Below, piece by piece: positions 51,443 through 60,805 of a DNA stretch of 64,000 bases. The DNA is from Gemmatimonadota bacterium (GTDB taxonomy: Bacteria > Latescibacterota > UBA2968 > UBA8231), in NCBI GenBank assembly GCA_028875335.1, contig JAPPEF010000314.1, positions 1 to 64,000 on the forward strand, given 5' to 3'. The notes beneath the pieces were generated by a model. The model was not told the origin of the DNA. It did no database searches and saw nothing but the letters and a program-made list of their open reading frames with translations. The translations under genes were made by a program, and so were the position numbers. How positions within the stretch are numbered: position 1 is the stretch's first letter; every line of letters begins with the position of its first letter.

Positions 51443-51518
<76 letters not shown>

Positions 51519-51549
51519 AGAGAAAATATCTGCACGAGGGGGCTGGTCG

Positions 51550-52362
51550 TCAATGCCGCGCCAGGTCTGGAAAGAGTTCGTCGTGGACTTCGGCGCATTG
51601 GCGCAAGTGCACCATGCGCTCTGGGCTGGCGGTATCGAGCATGGTGGGATAGAACATGCCGCCGCCGGTTACTACTTGGTAGCCGCCGGGAGAATGCCGG
51701 CTGAGATAGTCCCTGAGAGTGGCTAGGTCGGCGTCGTTGGTGCAGGGGCGGGTGAGGTTCATGGTAAACATGCGCCGCCGCTGGTCGCCGCCGAAGGAGG
51801 CGTGATAGAGGTCGTGGTTGAAGATGACGAGGTCGCCGGGGGTCGTCTCGAGCGCGAGGTTGCTGGGAAAGTCGCGCGGCTCGATGCCGAACAGCTCCAC
51901 GGAGTTGTTGAGGTCAATGCCCTCGGCGCGGACGAAGTGGTTGGGGTGGTGGCTACCGGGAATTATGCGCAGACAGCCGGTGTCGCGGGTAAGGTCGTCT
52001 AAGTAGAAGGCGATTTTGACCGAGAAAAGCTGGCCCCAATTGCCATCGGGGTGCCAGCCGGTATCGCCGCTGTAGTAGTTGCCGTCGCCGCTGGCGTAGT
52101 TGAAGTTTTCGCCGAGGACGCCGTTGCAGATCCCGACGATGCGCTCGTCATCTACGAGGGTACACAGCCGCTCGCGGTGCTCGATGGGGCCGCCGAACAT
52201 GGTGCGCTTGCTGCCGTCGTGTTGCGCGCCGTTGCCGCAGGCTTGGATGGAGAGTTCAAACTCCTCGGTGATCCAGGCGATCTCGTCGGGGGCAAAAAGC
52301 TGTGGGAAGTAGAGATAGCCGAAGCTCTTGAAGAAGCGAATTTGCGCGGGCGAAAGTTCCAT
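51550..52362 (-). CDS. PhyH family dioxygenase, HxD present
   Basis: 270 residues from the ATG at 52362; the longer frame to 52563 is translation of the upstream gap and part of the small gene there. Iron ligands are His104-Pro-Asp106 (GWHPDGNW) and His187 (DLYHASF), with Arg195-197 for 2-oxoglutarate. YFPQLFAPDEIAWITEEFE at the start is the usual first helix. It therefore looks active; substrate unknown. A tRNA-Lys gene lies directly downstream. Of the six PhyH genes in the window this is the most classical in sequence. Confidence 0.87.
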   Translation of the reverse strand: MELSPAQIRFFKSFGYLYFPQLFAPDEIAWITEEFELSIQACGNGAQHDGSKRTMFGGPIEHRERLCTLVDDERIVGICNGVLGENFNYASGDGNYYSGDTGWHPDGNWGQLFSVKIAFYLDDLTRDTGCLRIIPGSHHPNHFVRAEGIDLNNSVELFGIEPRDFPSNLALETTPGDLVIFNHDLYHASFGGDQRRRMFTMNLTRPCTNDADLATLRDYLSRHSPGGYQVVTGGGMFYPTMLDTASPERMVHLRQCAEVHDELFPDLARH

Positions 52363-52415
52363 GCGGGATCGTCTCCGAGTTAGAGGCACCACGGAAAATA
52401 CCGCTTCTGCGCAGG

Positions 52416-52664
52416 TCAGCCAAGAGATTCGACGGAAGCGATCTCCATGGTGCGTAGGTACTCGCAGAGGGCGCGACCGTCTAAAGGCAGGTCGAGCACG
52501 TCGGAAAAGGGCCACATGTCCCCTGAGAGGAAGTCGATAGCCGTCTGCCGCTCTTGGTTGCAATCTGTAGTCTGCACGTCTTTGACGGCTTGGATGATGA
52601 CTGCGGCAGCGAGCCGCCGGTGGCCGTCAAACCGGGCGCGATAGGTCGTCTTTTTTGTCTTCAT
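52416..52664 (-). CDS. Small hypothetical protein
   Basis: 82 residues, rich in Arg and Ala near the start (GHRRLAAAVIIQAVKD) with an acidic, aromatic end (FLSGDMWPFSDVLDLPLDG). The composition is protein-like and it fills the gap between the CNT transporter and PhyH genes. I recognise no family for certain; the WPFSDVLDLP pattern resembles small phage- or plasmid-type proteins with a C-terminal 'FL...W...' motif. No strong ribosome site is visible. It is oriented like its neighbours and lies 53 bases upstream of the PhyH gene. Confidence 0.5.
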   Translation of the reverse strand: MKTKKTTYRARFDGHRRLAAAVIIQAVKDVQTTDCNQERQTAIDFLSGDMWPFSDVLDLPLDGRALCEYLRTMEIASVESLG

Positions 52665-52724
52665 CTGTTTTCTGCTTCAGCTTTCAGCTAGAATAGTATA
52701 TAACGCCCGAAGTGCCACTGAGTT

Positions 52725-53981
52725 TCACAGGTATAGCCCAATCACGCAGCCGGTCGCCATGGTCGCGAGCGTACCGCCCACCAGCGAGCGCAGCCCCAAG
52801 CGCGCCAAGTCGCCGCGCCGCTCGGGCGCGATGCCGCCGATGCCGCCGATCATAATGGCCACGGAGCCGAAGTTGGCAAAGCCGCAGAGGGCGTACGTGG
52901 CGATGATGAACGAGCGCGTGCTCAAAGCGGCATTGCCTTCCATCTGCTGAGCGAGCGCTAGGTACGCGACGAATTCGTTGAGAATGGTCTTCAAGCCCAT
53001 GAGTTCGCCGACGAGCCGCGCTTCTGCCCAAGGTATGCCCATCAACCACGTCAGGGGGTGGAAGAGGACGCCCGCTATGGTTTGCAAGCTCCAGCCACTT
53101 GGGGTGCCGTTGAACAGGGCGTCGAGATAGCTCAGGCCATAGTTGACCAAGGCGACTAAGCCGAGAAAGGCGATGAGCATGGCGAGGACATTCAGCACCA
53201 AGTGCATGCCTTCGGCCGCGCCGCGGGCAGCCGCATCGAGGCCATTGAGGGTGTCCCTCGGCGGCAGCTCTACCGTCTCTTGGGCTGTTTCCGCTTGTGC
53301 CGTTTCCGGGATCATGAGCTTGGATACGGCAATGGCGGCCGGAGCGCTGATCAGCGAAGCCACGAAGAGATGACCGGCAATATCCGGGTGAATCGCCCCG
53401 AGCATGGTCGCGTAGATGGTCATCACGGTGCCGGCGATGGTGGCCATGCCGCCGATCATCAGGCACAGCAGTTCGCTTTCGGTGAGGCGGGCCACATAGG
53501 GGCGGATTAGGAGCGGGGCTTCGGTCATGCCGAGAAAAATATTGCCGGTCATGCCGACGCTCTCGGCTGAGCTGATGCCCATGGACTTCTGCATGAACCG
53601 GCTGAGCCGGGCGATGACCCAAGGGAGAAGCCGGTAGTGGTAGAGCACCCGCGAAAGCGAAGCGACAAAGATGAGAATCGCCGCGATTTCGAGGGCGACC
53701 ATCGGCCCGTGTTCGCGGGCAAACGACTCGGCGCTGATGCCGCTAAACAGCAGCGACTCATTGGCGGTGAGCGCGGTTTTTTTTAGCAGGGTCGTCAAGT
53801 CGCTGGCGAGGCCAAATACCAGCGAGCGAATGGCTGGTTGCAGCAGGATAGCGGCCAGCAGAAGCTGGAGCACTGTGGCTACGCCGAGAGTCTTCCAGGG
53901 AATGGAGCGGGTGCGGCGACCGATGAGATAGGCGATGGCGAGAAGAACGCAGTAACCTAAGGCACTGTGGACGATTAACAT
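52725..53981 (-). CDS. Concentrative nucleoside transporter (NupC/CNT family)
   Basis: 418 residues with eight to ten hydrophobic segments. Family markers are FLGMTEAPLLIRPYVARLTESE near 180 and GLKTILNEFVAYLALAQQ near 325, and the closing FANFGSVAIMIGGIGGIAPERR near 375, all typical of CNT proteins that import nucleosides with Na+ or H+. Length is normal for bacterial members (about 400). It is an inner-membrane protein. It lies between the small gene and the P-loop protein gene, all on the minus strand, but with 66 bases to the next gene it may have its own promoter. Confidence 0.9.
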   Translation of the reverse strand: MLIVHSALGYCVLLAIAYLIGRRTRSIPWKTLGVATVLQLLLAAILLQPAIRSLVFGLASDLTTLLKKTALTANESLLFSGISAESFAREHGPMVALEIAAILIFVASLSRVLYHYRLLPWVIARLSRFMQKSMGISSAESVGMTGNIFLGMTEAPLLIRPYVARLTESELLCLMIGGMATIAGTVMTIYATMLGAIHPDIAGHLFVASLISAPAAIAVSKLMIPETAQAETAQETVELPPRDTLNGLDAAARGAAEGMHLVLNVLAMLIAFLGLVALVNYGLSYLDALFNGTPSGWSLQTIAGVLFHPLTWLMGIPWAEARLVGELMGLKTILNEFVAYLALAQQMEGNAALSTRSFIIATYALCGFANFGSVAIMIGGIGGIAPERRGDLARLGLRSLVGGTLATMATGCVIGLYL

Positions 53982-54047
53982 AACATCCTAAAAAATAAAG
54001 GGTAAAACCGAAAAAAGTCAACCGCAGCGCGTCCGGTCCGCGCGCCT

Positions 54048-54698
54048 TCAGTCGAGGGCGTTGAGGGCGCGTTGGACGACCGAGTGCAGGGGGCCGTCGG
54101 TCTGGATGCGGACGGCTCCGGCCCAGACGGGGAGATTGCCTAGGGCCTGCGCGAGATGGGCAAAGTAGGAAGCGTCGGCACGGGAGCCGCGGCTGGCCAT
54201 GCGGTCGCGCCAAATGTCCAAGGGCGGCGGATCGAGGTGGAGGACGCAGAGAGCGGCTGGGGCGATGTTTGCGGCTAGCCCTTCCCAGAGAGCGTCCACA
54301 CCCAATTCGGGGCCAAAGCCGCCGGCGAGGAGGACTTGGCGGGTGCCGACGAGGTTAGCGCAAGCGGAAGAGAGGGCGCTGGCGTATTCGAGGGGACGAA
54401 GCTTTTGCCAGTAGTGCGGCGCACCGTAGGCCGCGTCGGGCGCGTCGCCTCGCAGCGCGGCCGCTTCGAGGATAAAACCAGCGGCCGTTTGGTCTTTGTC
54501 GAGGAGAAAGGTGTTTGGGCAAAGCGCGAGGAGTGCTCGGGCGACGGCGGTTTTGCCGACTCCGGGCGGCCCGCCCAAGACCACGAGGCGGGAAGACGGG
54601 CTGCCGGGACGGGCGGCTTGCAGAAGAGCTGCTATGGTGGGGCCGGGGTCGGGTGCGGAGTCTGCGTAGCCGCCGCCCAAGTGGGCCACATCCGTCAC
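54048..54698 (-). CDS. P-loop ATPase/kinase-like protein (AAA_33-type)
   Basis: 216 residues from a GTG at 54698, whose GTGA overlaps the stop of the NAD-epimerase gene by four bases; a longer frame to 54764 exists but is inside that gene. A Walker A motif GGPPGVGKT lies at residues 42-50, preceded by RLVVL. The body has LLDKDQTAAGFI, and a possible kinase base-binding part CVLHLDPPPLDIWRDRM, all typical of small zeta-toxin-like/shikimate-type kinases of AAA_33. An HxD or lid motif is not clear. Coupling with a sugar epimerase suggests a sugar or small-molecule kinase; inference. Confidence 0.65.
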   Translation of the reverse strand: MTDVAHLGGGYADSAPDPGPTIAALLQAARPGSPSSRLVVLGGPPGVGKTAVARALLALCPNTFLLDKDQTAAGFILEAAALRGDAPDAAYGAPHYWQKLRPLEYASALSSACANLVGTRQVLLAGGFGPELGVDALWEGLAANIAPAALCVLHLDPPPLDIWRDRMASRGSRADASYFAHLAQALGNLPVWAGAVRIQTDGPLHSVVQRALNALD

Positions 54699-55429
54699 GG
54701 CGAGGGCGCACCGCGGTCTTGGGGCTCCCAGCCGACGAGTTCTTTGGCGTTGGCGAGGTCCCACTTTTTGTCTGCGCCCAGTGAGACCCCGTAGATGATG
54801 CCGAATTGGGGCCGGGGGGCCTCAATGCAGCAGGCGGTCAGTTCGGAGACATCGCGGGCGCTGAGCCAGCGGTTTTCGCCGGGGGGATAGGTGCTGTTGA
54901 CTTCCTCGGTGTCCGGGTAGTTGGCGATGCGGAGGCAGTAAGAGGAGATGCCGTACTCGTCGTAGTAAAAGCGGCCGAGGGCTTCGCCGAATGCCTTGCT
55001 GACGCCGTACATGCTGTCGGGGCGGATCGGCATCTCGGGGGTGGTGTAGATTCCTTCTTGCTCGTAGAAACCCGTTACGTGGTTGGTGCTGGCGAAGACG
55101 ACGACCGGGACCTTGTTGATGCGGGCGGCCTCAAAAATGTTGTAGGTGCCTTGGATGTTGGTCTCCATGATCATCTGGTTGTAGCGCGTGCGCGGATAGC
55201 CCCGCTGGACGATGGCGATGCCGAGGTGGACGATGGTGTCGATGCCTTCGCAGGCCTCGACCATGTTCTCGAAGTTGGCGAGGTCGGAGACCACGATTTC
55301 GTCGTTTGGTTCGACTTCGGGGATGTTGCGGTGGAAGAGCAGGCGGAAGTCGTAGCGGTCTTTGAGGTGGCGGCGCAGGCCGGACCCGACTTTGCCGGCG
55401 GCACCGGTGATGAAAAGTTTCTTCTTCAT
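54695..55429 (-). CDS. NAD-dependent epimerase/dehydrogenase, uronate dehydrogenase-like
   Basis: 244 residues. The Rossmann motif TGAAGKVGSG is at residues 8-17, the acidic strand end VVSDLANFENM near 46, HLGIAIV near 68 and the catalytic YGVSK near 140. The length and the absence of a long C-terminal lobe match uronate dehydrogenases (Udh) better than nucleotide-sugar epimerases, but FASTNHVTGFY alone does not prove it. AAGGAAGAG precedes the ATG. It is translationally coupled to the P-loop protein gene (GTGA). A part in hexuronate use would fit the other sugar genes here. Confidence 0.78.
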   Translation of the reverse strand: MKKKLFITGAAGKVGSGLRRHLKDRYDFRLLFHRNIPEVEPNDEIVVSDLANFENMVEACEGIDTIVHLGIAIVQRGYPRTRYNQMIMETNIQGTYNIFEAARINKVPVVVFASTNHVTGFYEQEGIYTTPEMPIRPDSMYGVSKAFGEALGRFYYDEYGISSYCLRIANYPDTEEVNSTYPPGENRWLSARDVSELTACCIEAPRPQFGIIYGVSLGADKKWDLANAKELVGWEPQDRGAPSP

Positions 55430-55662
55430 GTCTCTTCCTTGTGTTTGGCGGCGTCGCGGGATTGCGGTCTATACTATTTGCTTGGGTTGCGGGGCGCAAG
55501 TCATTTGGGGGTGGTCGAGTCCTCATCCGGGGTAACGCCGCTTATCCTTTTCGATTTAATTTTATTATATTTAACTTTCTGTGTGTAAAGTGGTACTGCC
55601 AGATTGATCCGCTGAAAGATGGGGTGCCTGAAGGTGTTTTATCCCGAAAGGAGAAGTAGTTC

Positions 55663-58035
55663 ATGCGTAGTATGATCTATATGTCGATCTCGGCGGCTTT
55701 GTTAGCCGTCCATCCTCTAACGGCCCAGACAGCCAGTCTAAGTGGTACGGTAACCGACGCGGACAGCGGTACGCCGCTGCCAGGGGCCAACATTCGCCTC
55801 GTCGATACCCTGCTTGGAGTTGTCACGGATTTAGAAGGTCATTTCGTATTGCCGGCCGTGCCTGTAGGCACCCACGAAGTGGAAATCAGTATGATCGGTT
55901 ATGCCACCCTTACCGATACTGTGCAGGTGGTTTCTGGCGAGCAGGCTCGCTTGACTGCCGCCCTGACTCCCAGCCCCGTACACATGGGCGAAATGCTGAT
56001 CCAAGCCGACCGGGCCTTTTCTGCGGCCTCCTCACGGGCAGTGCGCCAATTTGACCTGCAAACCCGGCCCAGCCGCACGGCCCATCAGATGCTGCAACTG
56101 GCCCCCGGCCTCATTATCGCCCAACACGCTGGCGGCGGCAAAGCCGAACAGATTTTTCTACGCGGTTTTGACGCCGATCACGGCACAGATGTAGCTATTT
56201 CGGTGGATGGGGTGCCCGTGAATATGGTCTCCCACGGGCACGGGCAAGGCTACGCCGACCTGCACTTCCTCATTCCCGAAGTCATTGAGCAACTAGACGT
56301 CAAGAAAGGGCCGTACTTTGCCGAATTCGGCAATCTGGCTACGGCCGGGGCCATCGCCTACCGCACCCGCGACCACCTCGACGGCAATGCCATTCACCTC
56401 GAAGGGGGCGGTTTCAACACGGCCGAGTACACTATGCTCTATCAGATTCCGCTGGTCGATACCGAGCAAAGTGCCTATTTCGCGGGCAAGTACTACCACA
56501 CCGATGGTCCGGTCAATCGGCCCCAGGGCCTGCAGCGCCTCAATCTCTTCGGCAAATACCACAACCACCTCTCCGACCGCTCCACCCTTACCTTGACCAC
56601 CAGTGGGTTTAGTTCGGCTTGGGATGCCTCCGGGCAGATCCCGCAACGGGCCGTAGAACAGGGCCTCATTGACCGCTGGGGTGCCATTGATGATCTGGAA
56701 GGAGGCACCACCGGTCGCCAAGATTTCCACCTCAATCTCCACGTTCAAGAGGCCGGCACGAGCACCTTCGATCTGCAGGCCTACTTGGTTAGCTATCAGT
56801 TTAAGCTGTTTTCCAACTTCACCTTCTTCCTCGACGACCCCGAGCGCGGCGACACCATCGAACAGACCGATGACCGCCAAGTTACCGGGATCAACAGCCG
56901 GTATTCCTTCTTCCACAACTGGGGCCCGTACTTGGCTCATACCTCGATAGGGGGCGGCCTGCGCGCTGATAATGCGGCCGTGGGTTTGTGGAAAAGCCCC
57001 GACCGCCAACGTCTGGCGTCGCTGGTCAATGCCGATGTGTTGGAGGGCAACCTATTCCTGTGGGTCCAAGAAGAGCTTGCCCTCACCCCGCGCTTGAAAA
57101 TGATCCTAGGGCTGCGCGGCGATTACTTTACCTTCAATGTTGACGACCACCGCGAAGGGTTCCCCAGCGAGTTGCCCCACGCTTCGGGCTTTGCCCAAGC
57201 CTCCATACTCAGCCCGAAAGCAACCTTGGTGTATAGCCCCAACCGCGCCTTGGATCTTTTTGCCAATGTCGGCACCGGATTCCATTCCAACGACGCCCGC
57301 AACAACGTCATCGACGCTCGCGCCGCGCAGATTCGTCGGGTCATGCGGCGCGATGGGCGCAGCGAAGCTGACATTGCCGTTGAGTTAGCGGGACGATACA
57401 TCGATCCGGGTCACCTTGAAGAAGGGATCTTGCCACGGGCGGTAGGGGCCGAAACCGGCCTGCGGACTCGGTTGTTCGAGCGGTTGAACGTAGGGGCGGC
57501 TCTGTGGTGGCTGGACCTGGAGAGCGAATTCGTTTTTGTCGGCGATGCTGGCACTACCGAAGCCAGTGGAAGAACCCGGCGGGCAGGGCTGGATCTGGAA
57601 GCCCGTCTGCAACTGCATCCATGGCTGTGGGCCGATGTGGACCTCAATCTCGCCCGTGGTGAGGCCGTGGACGAACCCGCCGCCGCCAATGAGATCCCGT
57701 TGGCCCCCCAACGGACCTCTACCGGAGGCTTGACTTGGTACCATCCCAATGGCGTAGAAGGTAGCTTGCGCTACCGACACATCGGCGACCGGCCCGCCAA
57801 CGAGGACGGTAGCATCACAGCCGAGGGCTATACCGTCGTCGATTTCAATGGAGCCTATAGTCTAGGGGCTTGGCGATTGAATTTGGGCGTAGAGAACGTG
57901 CTAAATACGACGTGGAACGAGGCGCAATTCGACACTGAGTCCCGTCTGCGAGACGAAGAGCAACCTGTTTCGGAAATCCACTTCACCCCAGGGAATCCCG
58001 TCAATTTGTGGCTGGGGGTGAGTTTTTCGTTCTAA
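55663..58035 (+). CDS. TonB-dependent receptor with N-terminal carboxypeptidase-regulatory-like domain
   Basis: 790 residues. A signal peptide ends near LTAQT; residues ~25-110 form a CarboxypepD_reg-like beta sandwich (LSGTVTDADSGTPLPGANI). The plug follows at ~115-245 with TAHQMLQLAPGLIIAQH, FLRGFDADHG, VSHGHGQGYADLHFLIPEVI and VKKGPYFAEFG. The remaining ~540 residues form the barrel, ending NLWLGVSFSF with a terminal Phe. AAAGGAGAAG gives the ATG. The HGTD and SHGHGQGYADLH motifs recall an unnamed receptor subfamily with conserved His, so a metal or siderophore-type substrate is possible. It is convergent with a second receptor; no terminator in the 113-base gap is convincing. Confidence 0.88.
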   Translation: MRSMIYMSISAALLAVHPLTAQTASLSGTVTDADSGTPLPGANIRLVDTLLGVVTDLEGHFVLPAVPVGTHEVEISMIGYATLTDTVQVVSGEQARLTAALTPSPVHMGEMLIQADRAFSAASSRAVRQFDLQTRPSRTAHQMLQLAPGLIIAQHAGGGKAEQIFLRGFDADHGTDVAISVDGVPVNMVSHGHGQGYADLHFLIPEVIEQLDVKKGPYFAEFGNLATAGAIAYRTRDHLDGNAIHLEGGGFNTAEYTMLYQIPLVDTEQSAYFAGKYYHTDGPVNRPQGLQRLNLFGKYHNHLSDRSTLTLTTSGFSSAWDASGQIPQRAVEQGLIDRWGAIDDLEGGTTGRQDFHLNLHVQEAGTSTFDLQAYLVSYQFKLFSNFTFFLDDPERGDTIEQTDDRQVTGINSRYSFFHNWGPYLAHTSIGGGLRADNAAVGLWKSPDRQRLASLVNADVLEGNLFLWVQEELALTPRLKMILGLRGDYFTFNVDDHREGFPSELPHASGFAQASILSPKATLVYSPNRALDLFANVGTGFHSNDARNNVIDARAAQIRRVMRRDGRSEADIAVELAGRYIDPGHLEEGILPRAVGAETGLRTRLFERLNVGAALWWLDLESEFVFVGDAGTTEASGRTRRAGLDLEARLQLHPWLWADVDLNLARGEAVDEPAAANEIPLAPQRTSTGGLTWYHPNGVEGSLRYRHIGDRPANEDGSITAEGYTVVDFNGAYSLGAWRLNLGVENVLNTTWNEAQFDTESRLRDEEQPVSEIHFTPGNPVNLWLGVSFSF

Positions 58036-58148
58036 AAGAAATTCCAGACTCTCATTCCCGTTGGTTGGGTGTCGAGCGCTGGGCTGTCAGAGGTAGAGCA
58101 GACGCTGGGTCTGCACGCCACCTAGATGCTTGTCCCTTCTTGCTCCGG

Positions 58149-60716
58149 TCAAAAAGAAACCGTCGCGGTCATTGAAACCGTCCGCGGCGCGCCGAGCCAG
58201 GCCGCGTTCTCAGTGATGGCGGACAGATAGGCCTTGTCGAGCAGATTGTTGGCCACGAGCGAGAACTCCGTTGATCGGAGCAAGGGATCGAGCGCCGCGC
58301 CTGAGAAACTGACATACGCGTCCACCAGCCAATAGGCGTCTGTGTACCATTCCGCCGTCAGGCTGACGCGACGCGACGATGTGTACTTGGCCGTTAGTCC
58401 CGTGCGGACAGGCCCAGTCTGATCGAGCGAGACGACCCACAGCTTGTCCGGTACACCGGTGACATCGGTCCCCGCAACGATGTTCTGGCTTTCGTCGACG
58501 AGGGGATCACCGCTTCCGATATACTCCGAGTTGTTGAGTGTGGCGGCCGTGTAGAAGGATATCTGCTGTGGCATCCGCACCGTTGCCGAGAACTCCAAGC
58601 CGTTCGTTTGGAGGCCGCCGGCGTTGAAATAGGCACCACCGCCCGGGATGAGGTAGTTGGGACCGGCGGCCGTCGTCGGGCCGAGGTAGAAGATACGGTT
58701 CTCGAAGTCGATGGTGTACCACGTGGCGCTCAGCGCCAGGCGTTCCCCTGCATACTGCAGCCCGACATCGATGTTCGAGGCGGTCTCGGGCTCAAGCAGA
58801 TCTAGGCTCCGGCCCGGCACCTCGAGGAGCGTAGCGCTGATTGCCCTGAAGTTCTCCGAATAGCCGGCGAACAGGTCGAGGCCCTTGACTGGCGTCTCGT
58901 ATGTGATGCCGCCGGAGAAGAGCAGATCCGAATCCGAATCGACCAGTAGGTCCGGGTCGACGTTGAACTGGTCTTCACGCGACACGCCGACTAGGAACTG
59001 CTTGACGCCGCCGCTCAGGGCCAACGGGCCGGTGAAGATCGTCTCCTCGGCGTACCACTTGAAGATATGTTGCGGGAAATCCCACTCATACTGGTGCCAG
59101 TAGGCCTGCTCGTTCCAGTCGAAGCTGAGCGCCGGATCCAGCATCTGATGCCAGTCCCGACCCAGGTGCCGCCGTGAATCCTCGTACCAGATGCCGGCGC
59201 GCAGTGTGCTGCCGGCGGTGCCAATGGTGGTAAACCACTCCTCGTCGAGAGTGATGCCGACGCGGTCCTTCCCGTAGTGGCTGTGGCGGTACGACTGTAC
59301 CGCAGTAGCATCCGGGTGGCACGCCGGATTGACCTCCGGGCCGCCCGCTCCGTAGTAGTTGTAGATGTAGGACGACGTGCACCCGTCGACCGGCCCGACT
59401 GCGACGCCGTCCCGGTTCACAAAGCGAATCAGTCCAAGCTGGGTGCCGCCCTGCACGGGTGCGAGGCCCATCAGCTCCGATTCTGGGCCACCGCCGTCGT
59501 CGGTGACGTCGACGATATAGGGGGGCAGCCAATCGCCGCGGCCCCGGTTGCGATGGAAATAGAGTCCGCCGCTCATGGATATGGCGTCGAGCGACCAGTC
59601 CGCCTTCAGGTAGGCCAAGGTGTTGTTTCGCCGGGTCTGCCAGCCGGGCCGGTAGAACTGATTCAGGTACGGGACGCCGGGCCAGTCCCCGACTAGGCGG
59701 TCCCAGCGCGGGTTCGCCCGGAAGTTGGCCTCGCTGTAGAGCCGCTGGTAGGCGTCCTCGTGGATGCTGTCGTACGAGAGGTAGCTCGTAAGGTCAAGGC
59801 GTCCGTGCGACGAGACGAACTTGGCGGCGACGTGCTCCCGCTCGTTCCGCGCGGAGCCCTGCATCCAATCGGTCGACTCTTGGTAGACCGCAGCGATCCA
59901 AGTGCGCGTCTCACTGCCGAACAACGGTCCAGTGTCGAGGCGCATGTAGAGCCGCTGGCCTTCGTTCTCGCCGATCGTGGCCGACGCAGTGTAGGTCCGC
60001 TCGGCCTCTGGATCGTCTGTCAGGTAGTTGAAGGTGCCGCCCAGCGCCTCGACCGAGCGGGAGGCGATGTCGGCCGTCCCCTGGGACACCTCGACGCCGC
60101 CGAGGTTCATCGGGTCGATGAACCGGTTGGCCTTGGCACCGCTGAAGTAGTCGGAGGTGCCGTTCGGGAACCCATCGATGGTCGTGCCGATCTGCGCCTC
60201 GCTGATGGTCACCTGGAAGCCGCGCACGGCGACGTTGCTCGACCAGTCGTCGAAGCCGTATGCATCGCCCTCCTGGATGGATACTCCGGGCAGGTTGTCG
60301 ACCACTGACGTCACGCTGGTGATGTTCGACTGCTGCAGGATCATCGGCTCGGCGACGACGTTGCTCGCGAAGATTCGAGGTTCCTCGGCAACGACGCTGA
60401 TTCCCTCGAGGCCGACGACGCTCGGTTCCAAACGAACATCAAGCGTAGTGACGCCCGGACTTATCGTCAGCCGTTTGGTCTGGAATCCCACAAAGGAAAA
60501 AATTAGAATGTCCTCTGGAGACCGAAGGTCAATCGAATAGGCCCCGTCTTGGTCTGTCATCGTCCCGATGTATGTGCCCTCAATGACGACTGTTGCGCCT
60601 GGTAAGGCATCGCTGGTTTCATCCGAAACCACGGTCCCTGAAACTGCAATCTGCCCATGGGCATCTTGGGCTAGTTGTACAGCGAGTATGACGGCAATGG
60701 TGCGGACGAATTTCAT
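58149..60716 (-). CDS. TonB-dependent receptor with carboxypeptidase-regulatory-like domain
   Basis: 855 residues. A signal peptide ends near DAHGQ. A CarboxypepD_reg-like domain follows (VSGTVVSDETSDALPGATV, TMTDQDGAYSIDL) and then the plug (SVVDNLPGVSIQEGDAYGF, VAVRGFQVTISEAQIG, VEVSQGTADIASRSVEALGG). The barrel runs to the terminal APRTVSMTATVSF. AGGAGGTCC supports the start. It is probably served by TonB-ExbBD encoded elsewhere. An MFS transporter gene lies upstream in the same direction after 89 bases. Substrate unknown. Its plug is only distantly like that of the receptor at 55663. Confidence 0.9.
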   Translation of the reverse strand: MKFVRTIAVILAVQLAQDAHGQIAVSGTVVSDETSDALPGATVVIEGTYIGTMTDQDGAYSIDLRSPEDILIFSFVGFQTKRLTISPGVTTLDVRLEPSVVGLEGISVVAEEPRIFASNVVAEPMILQQSNITSVTSVVDNLPGVSIQEGDAYGFDDWSSNVAVRGFQVTISEAQIGTTIDGFPNGTSDYFSGAKANRFIDPMNLGGVEVSQGTADIASRSVEALGGTFNYLTDDPEAERTYTASATIGENEGQRLYMRLDTGPLFGSETRTWIAAVYQESTDWMQGSARNEREHVAAKFVSSHGRLDLTSYLSYDSIHEDAYQRLYSEANFRANPRWDRLVGDWPGVPYLNQFYRPGWQTRRNNTLAYLKADWSLDAISMSGGLYFHRNRGRGDWLPPYIVDVTDDGGGPESELMGLAPVQGGTQLGLIRFVNRDGVAVGPVDGCTSSYIYNYYGAGGPEVNPACHPDATAVQSYRHSHYGKDRVGITLDEEWFTTIGTAGSTLRAGIWYEDSRRHLGRDWHQMLDPALSFDWNEQAYWHQYEWDFPQHIFKWYAEETIFTGPLALSGGVKQFLVGVSREDQFNVDPDLLVDSDSDLLFSGGITYETPVKGLDLFAGYSENFRAISATLLEVPGRSLDLLEPETASNIDVGLQYAGERLALSATWYTIDFENRIFYLGPTTAAGPNYLIPGGGAYFNAGGLQTNGLEFSATVRMPQQISFYTAATLNNSEYIGSGDPLVDESQNIVAGTDVTGVPDKLWVVSLDQTGPVRTGLTAKYTSSRRVSLTAEWYTDAYWLVDAYVSFSGAALDPLLRSTEFSLVANNLLDKAYLSAITENAAWLGAPRTVSMTATVSF

Positions 60717-60805
60717 GGGACCTCCTGCGATTAGGTGATAATACCTATACCTATAACAAATTTGGCAGGACGCGTGAAGCGGTCAAACTAGAAAGCACTG
60801 GTCTC

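Noticed and set aside
58036..58148. Small hairpin GCAGAC...GTCTGC between the two TonB receptors as terminator
   Set aside because: The six-base stem has no T tract and is too weak to call.
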